A stretch of DNA of 64,000 bases from Megaustenia siamemsis (Eukaryota > Mollusca > Gastropoda > Stylommatophora > Ariophantidae): positions 57,026,603-57,090,602 of the forward strand of contig JAVIAB010000059.1 of assembly GCA_032433765.1 (NCBI GenBank), in the 5' to 3' direction. Of the stretch, positions 27,901 through 39,900 are shown one piece after another; the first letter of the stretch is position 1, and each line of letters starts with the position of its first letter. The position numbers and the translations under genes were made by a program. The notes beneath the pieces were generated by a model that had not been told where the DNA came from, did not search any database, and saw nothing but the letters and a program-made list of their open reading frames with translations.

Positions 27901-30900
27901 CAACGCCATTTCTGTGACTATTCTGCCTGTAGAGCATGCTGTAAATGCCCATGCTCTCCTTTGATGTTGTATTTTGTATCCATCTGTATAGATGACAGCA
28001 TCTAAGCAGACTACTCCACTAGCCTCATAGCTGGCACCATGCCCAGGTTTAGTCTAATAATTTTTTAATTTATGGAATGACTGCACTGTGGACCTGAAAA
28101 CAAAATGTCATCTCATCAGCAAACAAAGCTCTGGAAGAATTCTTTTCTTATTGATAGATTACATTGCATTGTGTTCTGCACCTTGAGGTCAGTGCATCTG
28201 ATTTCAGTTTCAAACTGCTCCCTAGGTTTGGTTTTCCTTCACCTTCCTGCAAGCTGGGATTATTTGTAGTCAGAGTTGGCTCCCCTTTTTATACAAGACT
28301 AATAGTCATTCCTACCGCCTTTATGTCTAGTTTTCCATCTCTTATGTGGATTATCCTTCTAGATTATCATGCTCCTTCTGCCTGCAGTTTTAACAGAGTT
28401 AGAGGTATGAAAGTGTCAGATTCTATTGGTCTACTCTAATGCTACCCTTACTGACATTCAGAGGCTCTCCCAGAATAGTGACGTCTGACAAGTTACAATG
28501 CAGGTTCTGTGCAAATTCTGATGCTTAATAACAAAGATTGTTGGACATGAAAAGCCTATAATTTCTGCCATATGTGCCATCTTTGGCTCGAAAAGAGAAG
28601 AGATGGACAGAATCATGGAAACATGGGAGTGTAGTGTAGTCGTGGCATATTTTGATCTGTAAAGAAGGCATTGAAGATACCTTTTTCATAGATAGTAAGC
28701 ATGAACAAAATAATTACATGCAAACAAAAAACTGTTAAGTAATTATGGGACTTTAATTGATTTGCTGTCCTTGTTACTCAACATTACACAGTGGTCATGG
28801 AATGTCAAGCTTGCTATAGGATATATGGATTTAGTTTGAATGTTCTCATTCATTGATCATTGTTGCCTGGCTTGGATTCTAGACTTGAGAATTAAAAAAA
28901 TAACCAAAATGAAATGTGTTAAACACTTGGCAGGAAACATCCTAAGATATAAAATCAGAAGTGAAGAACTAAGAAAAAAAGCTAGAAATAATTCCTATCA
29001 TTGAATTCCTAAAGAACAACAGATACAATTGTTTGGCCACATGATAAGAAAAAGATTAAAATAGTACACAATAAGCATTCAATGAACATTATGAAAACAC
29101 CAGAACTTCAAACAGTAGGAGAGACCAACAGAAGAGCAAAAGACCACAAACTGACCTGACACTGAAAAGCAAATGAGAAAAGAAAGAAGAAAAAAAACAA
29201 TGATCACTGTAGTTAGTTTGCACTGTAGACAAACCTGTAAGTGTTTAGGTTATTTAAAAGATAAAGCACATTTAAATTTTGTTTCAAAAGATGGATTTGT
29301 TGAAATCTCTGGAGAATATTAGAGAGTGACACAGCATTTTATGGAGGAGCATTTGAAAGATTCTTGGGAAATATCAGACTTTTAAACACCCATTGATCTG
29401 CTAGTGGGAAGAGTGATGTCTCATCCTCCAATCAGTAATCAATTAGTAATGACAGAGTCCACAACGGATGGAAACATTGATGTATTTTCATTGATTGCGT
29501 CCCAAAATGAAATATTCCACTTCTTCTTTCCTTCCTCATCTGCCTTTCAGCATCGAGGGGAGATATAATTTGTGGTCTTTTGCTCTTCTGTTCACCTCTG
29601 CTGCTGTCATGTTTCCTTGTGCTTCTAATATTCCATTGATGCACCTTTTTCGTGGTCGACCCTTGGGTCTAGTGTTCTCACAACGTTTGCTGAAGGCTTG
29701 TTGTGTTGTGTTTTGATCTGTCTGCCTTGTTTTCTGTGGCCAAACCTTTTTATCTGTTGTATCCTTATATATTCTATGATGGGGGCTATTCCTAGCTTTT
29801 TTCTCAGTTCTTCATTTCTGATCTTATCTCTCCGACTGTTTCCTGTCATTCGTCTAACGAACGTCTTTCAAAATGAAATCAACTTCTTGAAAACCTGTTA
29901 TTGCAGCTTGTACCCAATAATTTGAGTGTGTCTGTGATTTTCTTTTCTTTTACCCAGTATGTTGACTGTCTGGCGGCTTCTTTTGGCCAGAAAACATATA
30001 CGGTAGTCATCATAGGGTTTTAGGTCAGAGTTAATAAATCAGTTAATAATTTCTGTCGACAGAAATTTGCAGAATAGCATGTTTTTTTATTTTCAAAACC
30101 ATTGGAAGTGGAGTTGAGAAATATGCTCAGTGATCTTAATATGTTGATGTGTCTCTTTTATTATTATCATTTTACAATCACTGCATGACATTTGTGCACT
30201 AAGTCTTTAAGAATAACTTTCCAATAACCCTCTTCTCCATTTTCTTTCATAATAAACTTTTTTTTAATTTTTTAAATTTTTGTATAAATATATAATAATA
30301 GTCAGGTACATACTTTTGTCAAAGATTTCTTGATGGAAAATTATAACATGAAGTGGGGAAAATAATGTTCTATTTTTTTTCCTAACTGTTCTTTCTGCAC
30401 ACAAAAAGTAACAATTAATCTTCATAATTTTATATTTAATTTGTGTTGTTTGTAAACTTATATTATTGAACAAAATTCCCTAACCTAATTTAAAGTTTCC
30501 CATGGATCAATGATCTGTATTTGCCAACTTTCATTGATTTGTTTAGATTATTAATGTCTGTTAACATCTAAAAGTGTTTGTGTGGCTTATTAATCTGATT
30601 GGGATCTGTCATGGTTACAAATGCTTTATTTATGAGATTAATAAACAATACATGATAGAATAGCAAACTAGTTCTTGTGAAAAATGAAGTAAACTGATTT
30701 AGCTACAAATTATGATTGATAATGATGTTGAATCAAAATGACAGTACTTTGAGCTTACTATTAAGTGCTCAGTACTTTTTAGCAGACATTAAAAAATAAA
30801 GTACATACTGATGACTCCTGTAATACACTGGTTGTGCATTTGACTCAAACTTTCTCTCATTCAAATTTTACCATTCGTTCTAACTTAAATTATTAAACTG

Positions 30901-33900
30901 CCGCAGTCTGAGAATTATTGACTCATCATTTGCTGTTGCATCCTCCAGTATGCATGCAGCCAATACCTCCAGTATCTCTCCTTATCTGTGATTAGGGTCC
31001 CCTTTATTGAACAACTTTGAGAATGGTATTTACAAATTTAAAGGAATATCAAGTATTCTTTTATGTGAATTTTATTGTGAATTATTTTTTAATTTGTTTT
31101 TTGTTTTGAGATTTGCTACTTCTTGTGATTTATTTTAAACAATAATTTACATGATCAAATTTAAATCTTTCACACTACTTATATAACAAATGTTATTGAA
31201 ATTTATTTATAAAAGGTTTTGTATGGTTCTATCTATGTATTGACCTTTCAAGCTGAAGATAGCACATATGGCAGAAATTCTGCTGGTCTTTGTTATCAAG
31301 TCTCAGACTGCACAGAACTTGCAATTTATCTTGTCACACATCTCTGTTCTGGGCAAGTTGATCAATCTCTCCAAGGGAGCTGATGTCTGCTGTTTTGTTT
31401 TCTTGCCTCAGCGTTCTTTTTAATATTTCTATATTTTGGCCATGTTTTCTTTTACCCTGTGGTTCCCATTTCAGGGTGAGCTTTTGAGATTTTCCTGTTG
31501 TCTCTTCTCGTCACATGGCTAACACATGGTGTAGTTACTAGTTCTATAAATTTATTTGGAGTAAATGACAAATTTTAGAAAATAAAATTGTGAGATTGTC
31601 AGCAGTGTAGGGGTTAACACACTGGGTTAGTGACAGAATGATTAGGATTTAATGCCAGTCTGACATTCTCCAGTCAACTCAACTGAAAAAGGAATGGGTA
31701 CCTGGTTCACTGAGTTGGTGAAGGTGTTAATAGTGAGGTAGACATTTGTCTTTTTTTTTTTTTTTTTTTTTTATAACTCTTTATTTCGTTCTTAAAATCG
31801 ATACATTTCATTTTACAACAAACAAATTCATTTATGTGATTTGATCATGATGAATGATGATACATGTTGTGATTAAAAATTAAGTCAGGCATTCACACCA
31901 CACGACAAAGGGTTTAAAACTAGGAGCGCCAGAGGCGCCAATACAGTTTATCCCCTGACGTCTGTGTCGGTGGCTTCAAAGATAAATTTCTTTATACCTG
32001 GAGTTTATTGTCTGCCGCCACTGATATGTTGCACAACGAGGCGGGGTAGACACGTGTCGATCTCACCATCAAATGTTCTGTGGTGAAGTTTCAGTACTTT
32101 ACTCTTTTATAAATCTATATATTCTAAGACAATCTTTATACCTTTTATGTTGGTGACTGGTCTGTGCTATAGTTCATAAATTAAATGAAATATCTAATCA
32201 CATGCACCGGTTGTAGAAGCTGTCATGGCTGGAGTCAAGAAGTAACACTCTTACTTTCTGCATCTGCCTGATGGTCCTTTTATCTGTTCTTAAAATGATT
32301 TTAAATTGGTATAGATGTCTTGTGCTTTACAGCAGGCTACAATATCTGCAAATTTCTTCCCAATGCAAGGAGCGTAAGCAAGGCATTTGTTTTTATATTG
32401 GGTTATCTTTCTTTTCAAACTTGACTCACTTGGCCAGATCCCTTAGTCTGTATCCAGATCCACCACAGCAGACTTCTATCAACCCAGGCGCTATTTAAAA
32501 AAAATATTGTCTAGTAAAATTGGTTATGGTTGTTCGAAGGCCCTGTATCACTTATTTCACACAACTAGGAGAAGGGATACATTTGGTGTAGTTACTGAGA
32601 ACTGTTTTTAATAATCTGCTGTATTGAAAGCATCCTATTGGTGCTTGTTTCTTCTCTGCAGATAACACAAAGTATGCACTTTGATAGTTCCTGTAGCTTG
32701 CTGATTATACACACTCCTCATCCATCTTCCATCCATGTTGTACTTAGCTGAATCTGATTTCTGGGTCTCGTAAGTGCACCTCATCAATCACTTCCCAGTT
32801 AACAATCATAGAGAGGCTTTAAGTTAGTCAAATAATCATAAGTAACTTAGGTACACATGAAGAGCTTCTTACACTGGTGTACATGCAGTGTATGCTGCAG
32901 AAGATTGACAACAGTGTCTGTGACAGGAGTCGATGCTGCTCTTGAATGGCTCTGCACTGAGTGCGTTAACCTGGGGTACTGTCCATGGCATGTTGGTGTA
33001 CACAACAAAGAAATAGTTAATAACCTTACTGGCAGCTCTTGCACTGAGTGTGACCTCACTGTGGACAAAGAGGAAGTTGCAGAGCTTGTTCTTCATTCCT
33101 TAAGAGAAGAGGAGCAGAACTGGTGGGACAAGGAGGAGTATATTGAGAGACTGAGGAGGTGGAAAAAGGATCTGGTCAATCTGGAGTGTGTAGTGGGAAA
33201 AGTAGATGTATTTACAATCAACACCTTACAGGAACAGTCAGTCTGAATATGCTTCAAAGAATGCTGAGACTGGTGATGGAGTGGATATGGGGATGTCCTG
33301 ATTGCAGTGAAGCTGATTCCATGAATAGAATAGGTGTACTGGTATGGGCATGTCACAAGGTTAGGAAGTAGTGAAAGGTTAAAGACATAAGAGTATAGAG
33401 GTAGGCAAAGGAGAAAATAGTTGGTGATAACAAGGACTGGACAGGAAAAATGTTCAGACAAACCCTGAAGCTGACGCACAAAGAAGAATGGAAGAAAATT
33501 CCAGAGTTCATCCAGCCTTTAAAAATGGCTAGCAGAGATTTTTATGAGAAGTAAAGATGAGTTGACATGATACTGACCGCATCAATAAAAAATGTGCCCG
33601 TTGGTTCTGGAAAAATGTGGTCAAACACAAGGAGGGGCGGAAACATTTACTTTACATATCCCTCGTTCATCATCAACATCTCCACTGTATGCATCTTTGA
33701 CGCTAGTCTGTTAGCCCTCTCGTTACTCTGGACTCTTAGCATATTCAGGACACTACATGAAATCAAGCCCTTGAAGTTATTATATTATTTCCATCCAGTC
33801 ACATCTCAGTCATTCTTTACGAATTTTCTGAAGTATTGACTGAAAATCATGATGACTGTTGAAGAGTACAGATTTGGAGTCCTGATAATAAACATGCTCC

Positions 33901-36900
33901 ATTAAGCTCAGCAGCAAATGGGTGCCTTATTATATAGTTAGAAATAGTTCATTACACAGTGAGGATTACTAGTGAGGATCCTCTTCCCAAATTCTGAGGT
34001 TTCATCTGAAATATTCCAAATTTTTATTTCTTTATTTTATCATTGGATTCATATTTAGCATATTAGTACAGAATGCATGGTGGCTGAGTTTGTACTGTAA
34101 AAGCTTTAGAACGTTGTAATTACAACCAAAAGTGTTACATTTCTTAACTAATAAGGATATCTTAATCCCTTCTGATCACATCTACTGGTTTATTTCTGTG
34201 ACAATGGTTAACCCTGTGAGGTTTATTTGTGTGTGTAAAATGGGCTATTTTGTTTAGTTTGTTTGCATGAAACTAGCAAAATGTGTTAGTTTTATCCACT
34301 TTAAATTGATACAAATATATTACTTTATATGAAACTGACAAAAAATGTTACTTAATCTGTACTAAAGTGATAACTATAATTTATTTTATGTTAAACTAGT
34401 AAAATATGTTACTTTGTACTAAACTGGTAAAATATCTGTAATAAATTGGTAAAATGTCTTATTTTATTTTAAGCTGGCAAAAATATTATCTTATATTAAA
34501 GTGTTAACAATACTTTATATTAAACTAGCACAACTAACATATTGTTACACATAAATGTAGAAGTATCTTTTATCTTTGTATAAAACTTGTAAATTCATCT
34601 GCTTTTATCCATTAAATTGTGAAAATGTGTAACAATATCAGTACTAAACTGATCAAGTATTTTTGTGCATGCGATTGGCAACATGGTATTTTGTCTGCAT
34701 TCACTGCAAAATATATACATTATCAGGACATTAATTGGCAAGACATCATATTTAATTATCTACTTTAAGTAACAGAATGTGTTGCTTGATAAAACTAACA
34801 AAATGTTTTAGTTTATGAATGAAATTCATTGTTTTGTTTTAATCATTTCTCCTCAGTTTGAAGAGGCTGCAGCTAGAGATGACCTGATGGGAGTTGAGGA
34901 CACAGCTAAGAAAGATATCCTTGATAGTTTGAATTTATCACACCTCTCTCTCTCTCTATCTCTCCCTCTCTCTCTCTCCTCCCTCTCCTTCTCCTTCTCT
35001 CTATCTCTCCCTCCCTCTTATGGGTGTTGAGGAACATATGAAGTTATAGTTTTTGCCCTACTGACAGCCTTGGTCGCTGTCAATTATTGTTGCAGCATTT
35101 CTCAGATGTTGTCAGTCCATCTTACTCTGGGTCCACCACTGGCTCTTCTTCAATCTCCTCTTTTAATGTATGTTTTGTGTGGTATACAATCTCTTGGCAT
35201 ATCTATCTTCCTCAATTTGACATGGGTAAAACAATATTCTCACTGCCTCATCTATAAACATGTTAGCTATAAAGATAGAAGCTAAGTGTTGTATTTTGTC
35301 TAAAGTTTAGTTTGTAGGTAATGTGGAAAGCATTGCACCAGTGCTATCTTTCTATGCCAAATAAATTCAGTACCCACTTCAGGCAGGGTGGACCTGGAAG
35401 CCAGAGAACCAAGGATCAAACCTGACTGATCTATCACAGCCCCCACCTCTAGACCACCAGATACAAGTTTACAGTGTATGAGGCAGACTACAGATCTCTA
35501 TCAAGAACAACACAGTCTCTCTCTCAAGTAACTCACTAGTTAGTTATTTGGTCATCAGATCAACATATTGCTTGCTAAACAAATCCACAATTGTCCAAAC
35601 CCATTTTTCATTATAACCCTCAACTTATTATTACTGATCGCATCAATTCTATATTGATTTACTAGTCTCCCTACTTAGTAGGGCTACCGGCGCCCGAACG
35701 GTGAGGGCAGAAAAGAATGGAGCAACTGTTACCCGTTTGCTTGTCCACTAAGGAGGTTGAAATTGTCACCTGTGCACTTAAGTAGGACGTGCATGGAGCA
35801 ACCTTGTCAACAGAACTTAGTGATGTATTTTGGGAAATGCTGTGAGAAATAGAGGATTGAGTTATTTGCGGGTCATCATCATTGCACTCCGAACATGTCC
35901 ATAGGTGCTCAGCAAGTCCCGCAGTGTCCAGCGACTGACGACTCCAGTTCTATGTTGGTTGATAAAATTTTTACACGGCCACTAAGTTTCTCATTTCTGG
36001 CTGTGCTCATCTTAACTCCCATTTCCATCATCTGAAGAAGTGACGTGGATCTGTGTTTGTCGAAGTCCTGTGCTCTTCCCACATCTCGGAGGGCATTGAT
36101 GATGTTCGCCCGATCCATTGGTTGCCCGTCCTCAATGACAGCACAGCTAGCCAACCTGTCCGCTCTTTCATTTTCCTGTACTCCCGCTTGTCCAGGGACA
36201 TAGGCAAAGGTGACCTTACGTATTTTGGACTTATGCAATGACTCTACCCATTGCATGCGTACAGATCTTGCCTCCACTTTTTTTAACATGTTCATCGAAT
36301 CACTCAGTATACATGCGTGGGTGTGGTCTTGTGACTCTAACCATTTGAATGCCTTGGTCACTGCCATCACCTCCATTGTCATGCTACTCGTGGTCATGAC
36401 GTATGCACCACTGTCTTCTTTGACTATTCTGCCTGTCGAGCATGCTGTAAATGCCCATGCACTTCTTTGGTATCGTCTTACAGATCCGTCTGTATAGATA
36501 CTGCGTCTTTCTTATTGGTGTTATCGCAGATGAGACCGTTGACCTCAGCATTAACCACGACCGGGTTATGTTCCCAACTTTTCCTGTCGAGTGTGACAAT
36601 ACACGAGAAAGTCCCCTTGAATGACGTAGGCACCGGTATCCACTCCTCACCAACGCTGATATTGGTAAGCCCACAGACCTGTTTGATGACATCTTCTGCT
36701 TGGCCCACCCATGATTTGCCTCTTTTTAGCCTGACACCTTTCCCTGTGTTGAGCACAGGGTGCAATGGATGCTCTGTATCTGTACTAATCTTCAGGTATG
36801 CTTGCTCTCCAAATCTTGATTCTGTCATCCATGGTTGGAAAGTCAAGAAGATATCTCATTGCTACACAGGGAGTGTCTCTTGTACATTCCAAGATAATGA

Positions 36901-39900
36901 GCATGGCTTCGTTTTGTATTTTCTCCAGCCTATCAATTTGAGTCGTACTGACAGTAAGAATTGCCAGGGCATACTCGATTGGTGCGAGGACTAATTCCTG
37001 GAACAGAAGAGTAAGTAGCCTCTGCTCGATGTTGGCAGCTGCCATGACCTTCAAGGCGCTAATCCTTTGCGGGATTTTGTTATGACATGGTTGACGTGGT
37101 CCCGAAAACAAAGGCTGCGATCAAACTTAAATCCGAGGTATGTCATCAACTTGTCCCTGGTCACCTCATCAGCTCCCATTTGTACTACCGGTGTGGTCAT
37201 ATTAACGATATGATTGTTATGGGAGAACCATGAAACTGATGCTTTATTAGGATTAACCAAGGCACCTGAAACCCCACACCAGGAAGAAATGCGATCGAGT
37301 TCGTCTTGCATTGTGGAGGCGATTCCCCGTCTGTCTCTTCCCTGTTGATATACCAGAATATCATCAGCAAAAGTCATAGTTCTTCCCCTCCCATCCAGTT
37401 GTTGTTCCGTGATCGTTATTGTGTACACATTAAATAGAACTGGTGACAATGGTGAGCCTTGTGGCAGCCCTGGACAAATGGATGTTGGCTCAGAAGACCG
37501 CACAGTAGCTTATCTAGAAATGGCTGTCGTTGATTTATGGACCCACAATTCCAATATGTAACGCGCACATACTTTAGGTCTAGCCACTTCGACATTTTAA
37601 CGCCACCTCTTTTACCTTGTCGTGTTTTCCTTCTTCGATGTTGTCGTTTGGGATGCATCTGAATGCTTACCATCATCATAGTCTCATAGATGATTTTGTT
37701 GCTGAACGTCGATGCTGTGGATGGTCTAGAATCACGTGCACTCACTCAGTCACACGGTCCAGAACCCATTTCCACGTTATAGACTGGCCAACTCCAGTAA
37801 ATCGCTCTGCAGCACGCAGGTACACTGTGAGCCTTATACAAATTAAGTGAATTACGCGTCCTTGACAACAGACCAGCAAAAACAAACCGCCAATTTTTTT
37901 ACGCGTTCAATAGCGCATTCAACAACAAAGATGAGTATAAGTGATCAAATAAAGGAATTGTAACAAAATAGAGGATAAGATAAGGGGAATTCCTGATTGC
38001 AATAATAATGGTTCCATGGATAGAATAGAATTCTTTGGCATCCTACATAGTTATCTTGTTTGGCTTCTTCCTAACTTGTTCTTTCAGTATGATCAAGGTT
38101 CAGTTTAGCAATCATTACTTGAATTGTTGACTCATCCAACATCCCTGTATATATTTAGAATGTCAGCATGGTCCATTGCCGAATAAAAAACAAGAAAATA
38201 AAGAACATGTTTTATTTTAATTGTGTGTTATTGTTTTCAATTAGTTTTTTTCCCCCTTAAAGCATCAGTTGTTTTATTTTTGCCTTCCTTAACTCAGCAG
38301 TCCCACGCTTCTTCTCTTCCAAACCACACTTGAAGAACAGATCAACAGTCTTTACCCTTGGTAACAGAGGGGACATTCTGTCCACAGAGCTAGAGGCCCC
38401 AGTCATCGTTCCTCATGCTGCTGCTAAGAATGAGACTAGGGTACTTATGTGTTTTTGTGTGTATATATTTTCAAACATTAAATTGTTTTCATTTATTATT
38501 GTATACATATAATTAATAATAATTTGCTAAACCTTTGGATTGCTCTGCTTCCTGGAGAGAAGAAACATGTTGCATGGGCAACAAATTGTCTCTTTCTTTT
38601 GCTGCCCAAGCTCGCGCCCTGGAGAAGACCATGAACATAGGAAGAAATAGCTGCAGACCTCAATTTTTTTAAACACTCTAAAGCTCAAACAAGAAGCAGA
38701 TAGATTCATAGAAAAAAAGACAATACACTGTGAAAGAAAAGAAAAGAAAAAAATAACATTTCTAGGGGCACTAAAAAATCCATAGTCAGCTATGACTGAT
38801 AGAGGCTACTATAATAAATGGAGCTGCTGACTTTTTCTTTTTACTTTTCCCTAAATCAGTAAACTCTTTTACTTTTGTCTGATTCCCAACAACTCATATT
38901 TATTGTAGCATATAGTAGATTTATTGTATTTATAATCAACACCTTACAGGAACAATCAATCTGCATATGCTTCTAGAAATGCTGGATGGGCAATGGAGCA
39001 GATATGGGAATGCCACAGCTGCAGTGAAACTGATTTCATGAATAGAACAAAATCATATTACTCCAATTGTTTCTTAAACTTATTTTTGCTGCAGCTTTGA
39101 CTCATATTACATGTCCATCATTGTTTATGAGAACCACTTATTTATTCCTCCCAGTTGTTAGTTTACTCTCTGTGTATGTATATAACTGTTAAACCTAATG
39201 GGGCCCTGGAATAATGTCAGAAATTGTGGACATTTAAAAGTTGCTCCAGGTGAGGATTTATTTTGTGAGCATTTCTAGATTTCTCTGTTGTTTGGCTGCT
39301 GCTCTATTTTTGTCTCACAAGATGTAGCCCTATGTCAAAGAGATGTAGTTCTTTCATGTGCAGCAAGCAGTTCTTTAATGTACAGCAAATAGCTCTTTCA
39401 TGTGCAGCAAGCAGTTCTTTTATATGTCGCTTGTAGTTTTTTCATGTGCAGCCTGTAGTTCTTTCATGTGCAGCAAGCAGTTCTTTCATGTGCTACATTT
39501 GCTGTGTGTGAAGATTAACATTGAAAACTTTTGATGAGGTTTTGATTGATCATATCAGTTGGATAAGCAATAGATAGGGCAGATATCATGAAAACTTCAG
39601 AGGGTTGGATAGAATGAAGGGCTTTGAAAAAAAGTGAAACTATATCACTATGTAAAAAAAAGTAAAGTACCCCCCGCCATGCCAAGTAGCATATAGGGAA
39701 TATGGTGTTAGTGACCATAAATTTTACAGACCTTTGGCACATGATTTTTGGGGTAATGTGGTTGGTATTACGCCCGTGCCGTTTTACTTTCCCAGAAATA
39801 ATCCGGTACCCATTAAAGGCTGGGTGAACCGGAAGCCGTCGGTTGGGATCGAACCCTACCTCTTGTCCTTTGTGGTCCAGTTCACTAACCACTGAGCTAT

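Larger units (their letters stand above)
7913..34856. other. VPS52 giant intron between exons 4 and 5 (26.9 kb)
   Basis: A GT-AG intron (GTAAAT to CTCCTCAG) with no recognisable host coding exon. It holds a piggyBac-type element, a pogo-type element, several LINE families, tRNA-derived SINEs, a poly-A-tailed retrocopy and many tandem arrays, listed separately. Stretches in which I see nothing specific are 8714-9837, 11420-11940, 13460-13960, 17105-17725, 18130-18700, 22315-23080, 23650-24170, 24490-25000, 25955-27310, 28620-28860, 29930-31220 and 33600-34210. Confidence 0.85.
34915..38306 (+). other. VPS52 AT-AC (U12-type) intron between exons 5 and 6
   Basis: The intron starts ATATCCTT at 34915-34922 and ends CCCAC at 38306. 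A perfect U12 branch-site motif TTCCTTAAC lies at 38285-38293, 13-14 bases before the AC. The protein joined across it (AKK-G-FFSSKP) matches vertebrate VPS52 exactly in position. The 3.4-kb interior holds LINE fragments (35040-35235, 35850-37870), a CT-rich tract (34943-35020) and a SINE remnant (35360-35460). Confidence 0.9.

Noticed and set aside
34857..34950. GT-AG model for the intron after exon 5
   Set aside because: The nearest GT (in GATAGTTTG) would add residues after AKK that do not match VPS52 and would need a frame-breaking acceptor near 38300. The AT-AC model fits the conserved protein and has all U12 signals.
34943..35020. Coding sequence continuing exon 5 through the CT-rich tract
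   Set aside because: The Ser/Leu-rich translation is simple-sequence read-through inside the AT-AC intron.
36053..36994. Plus-strand ORFs over 36053-36994
   Set aside because: They are shadows of the minus-strand RNase H-bearing LINE.
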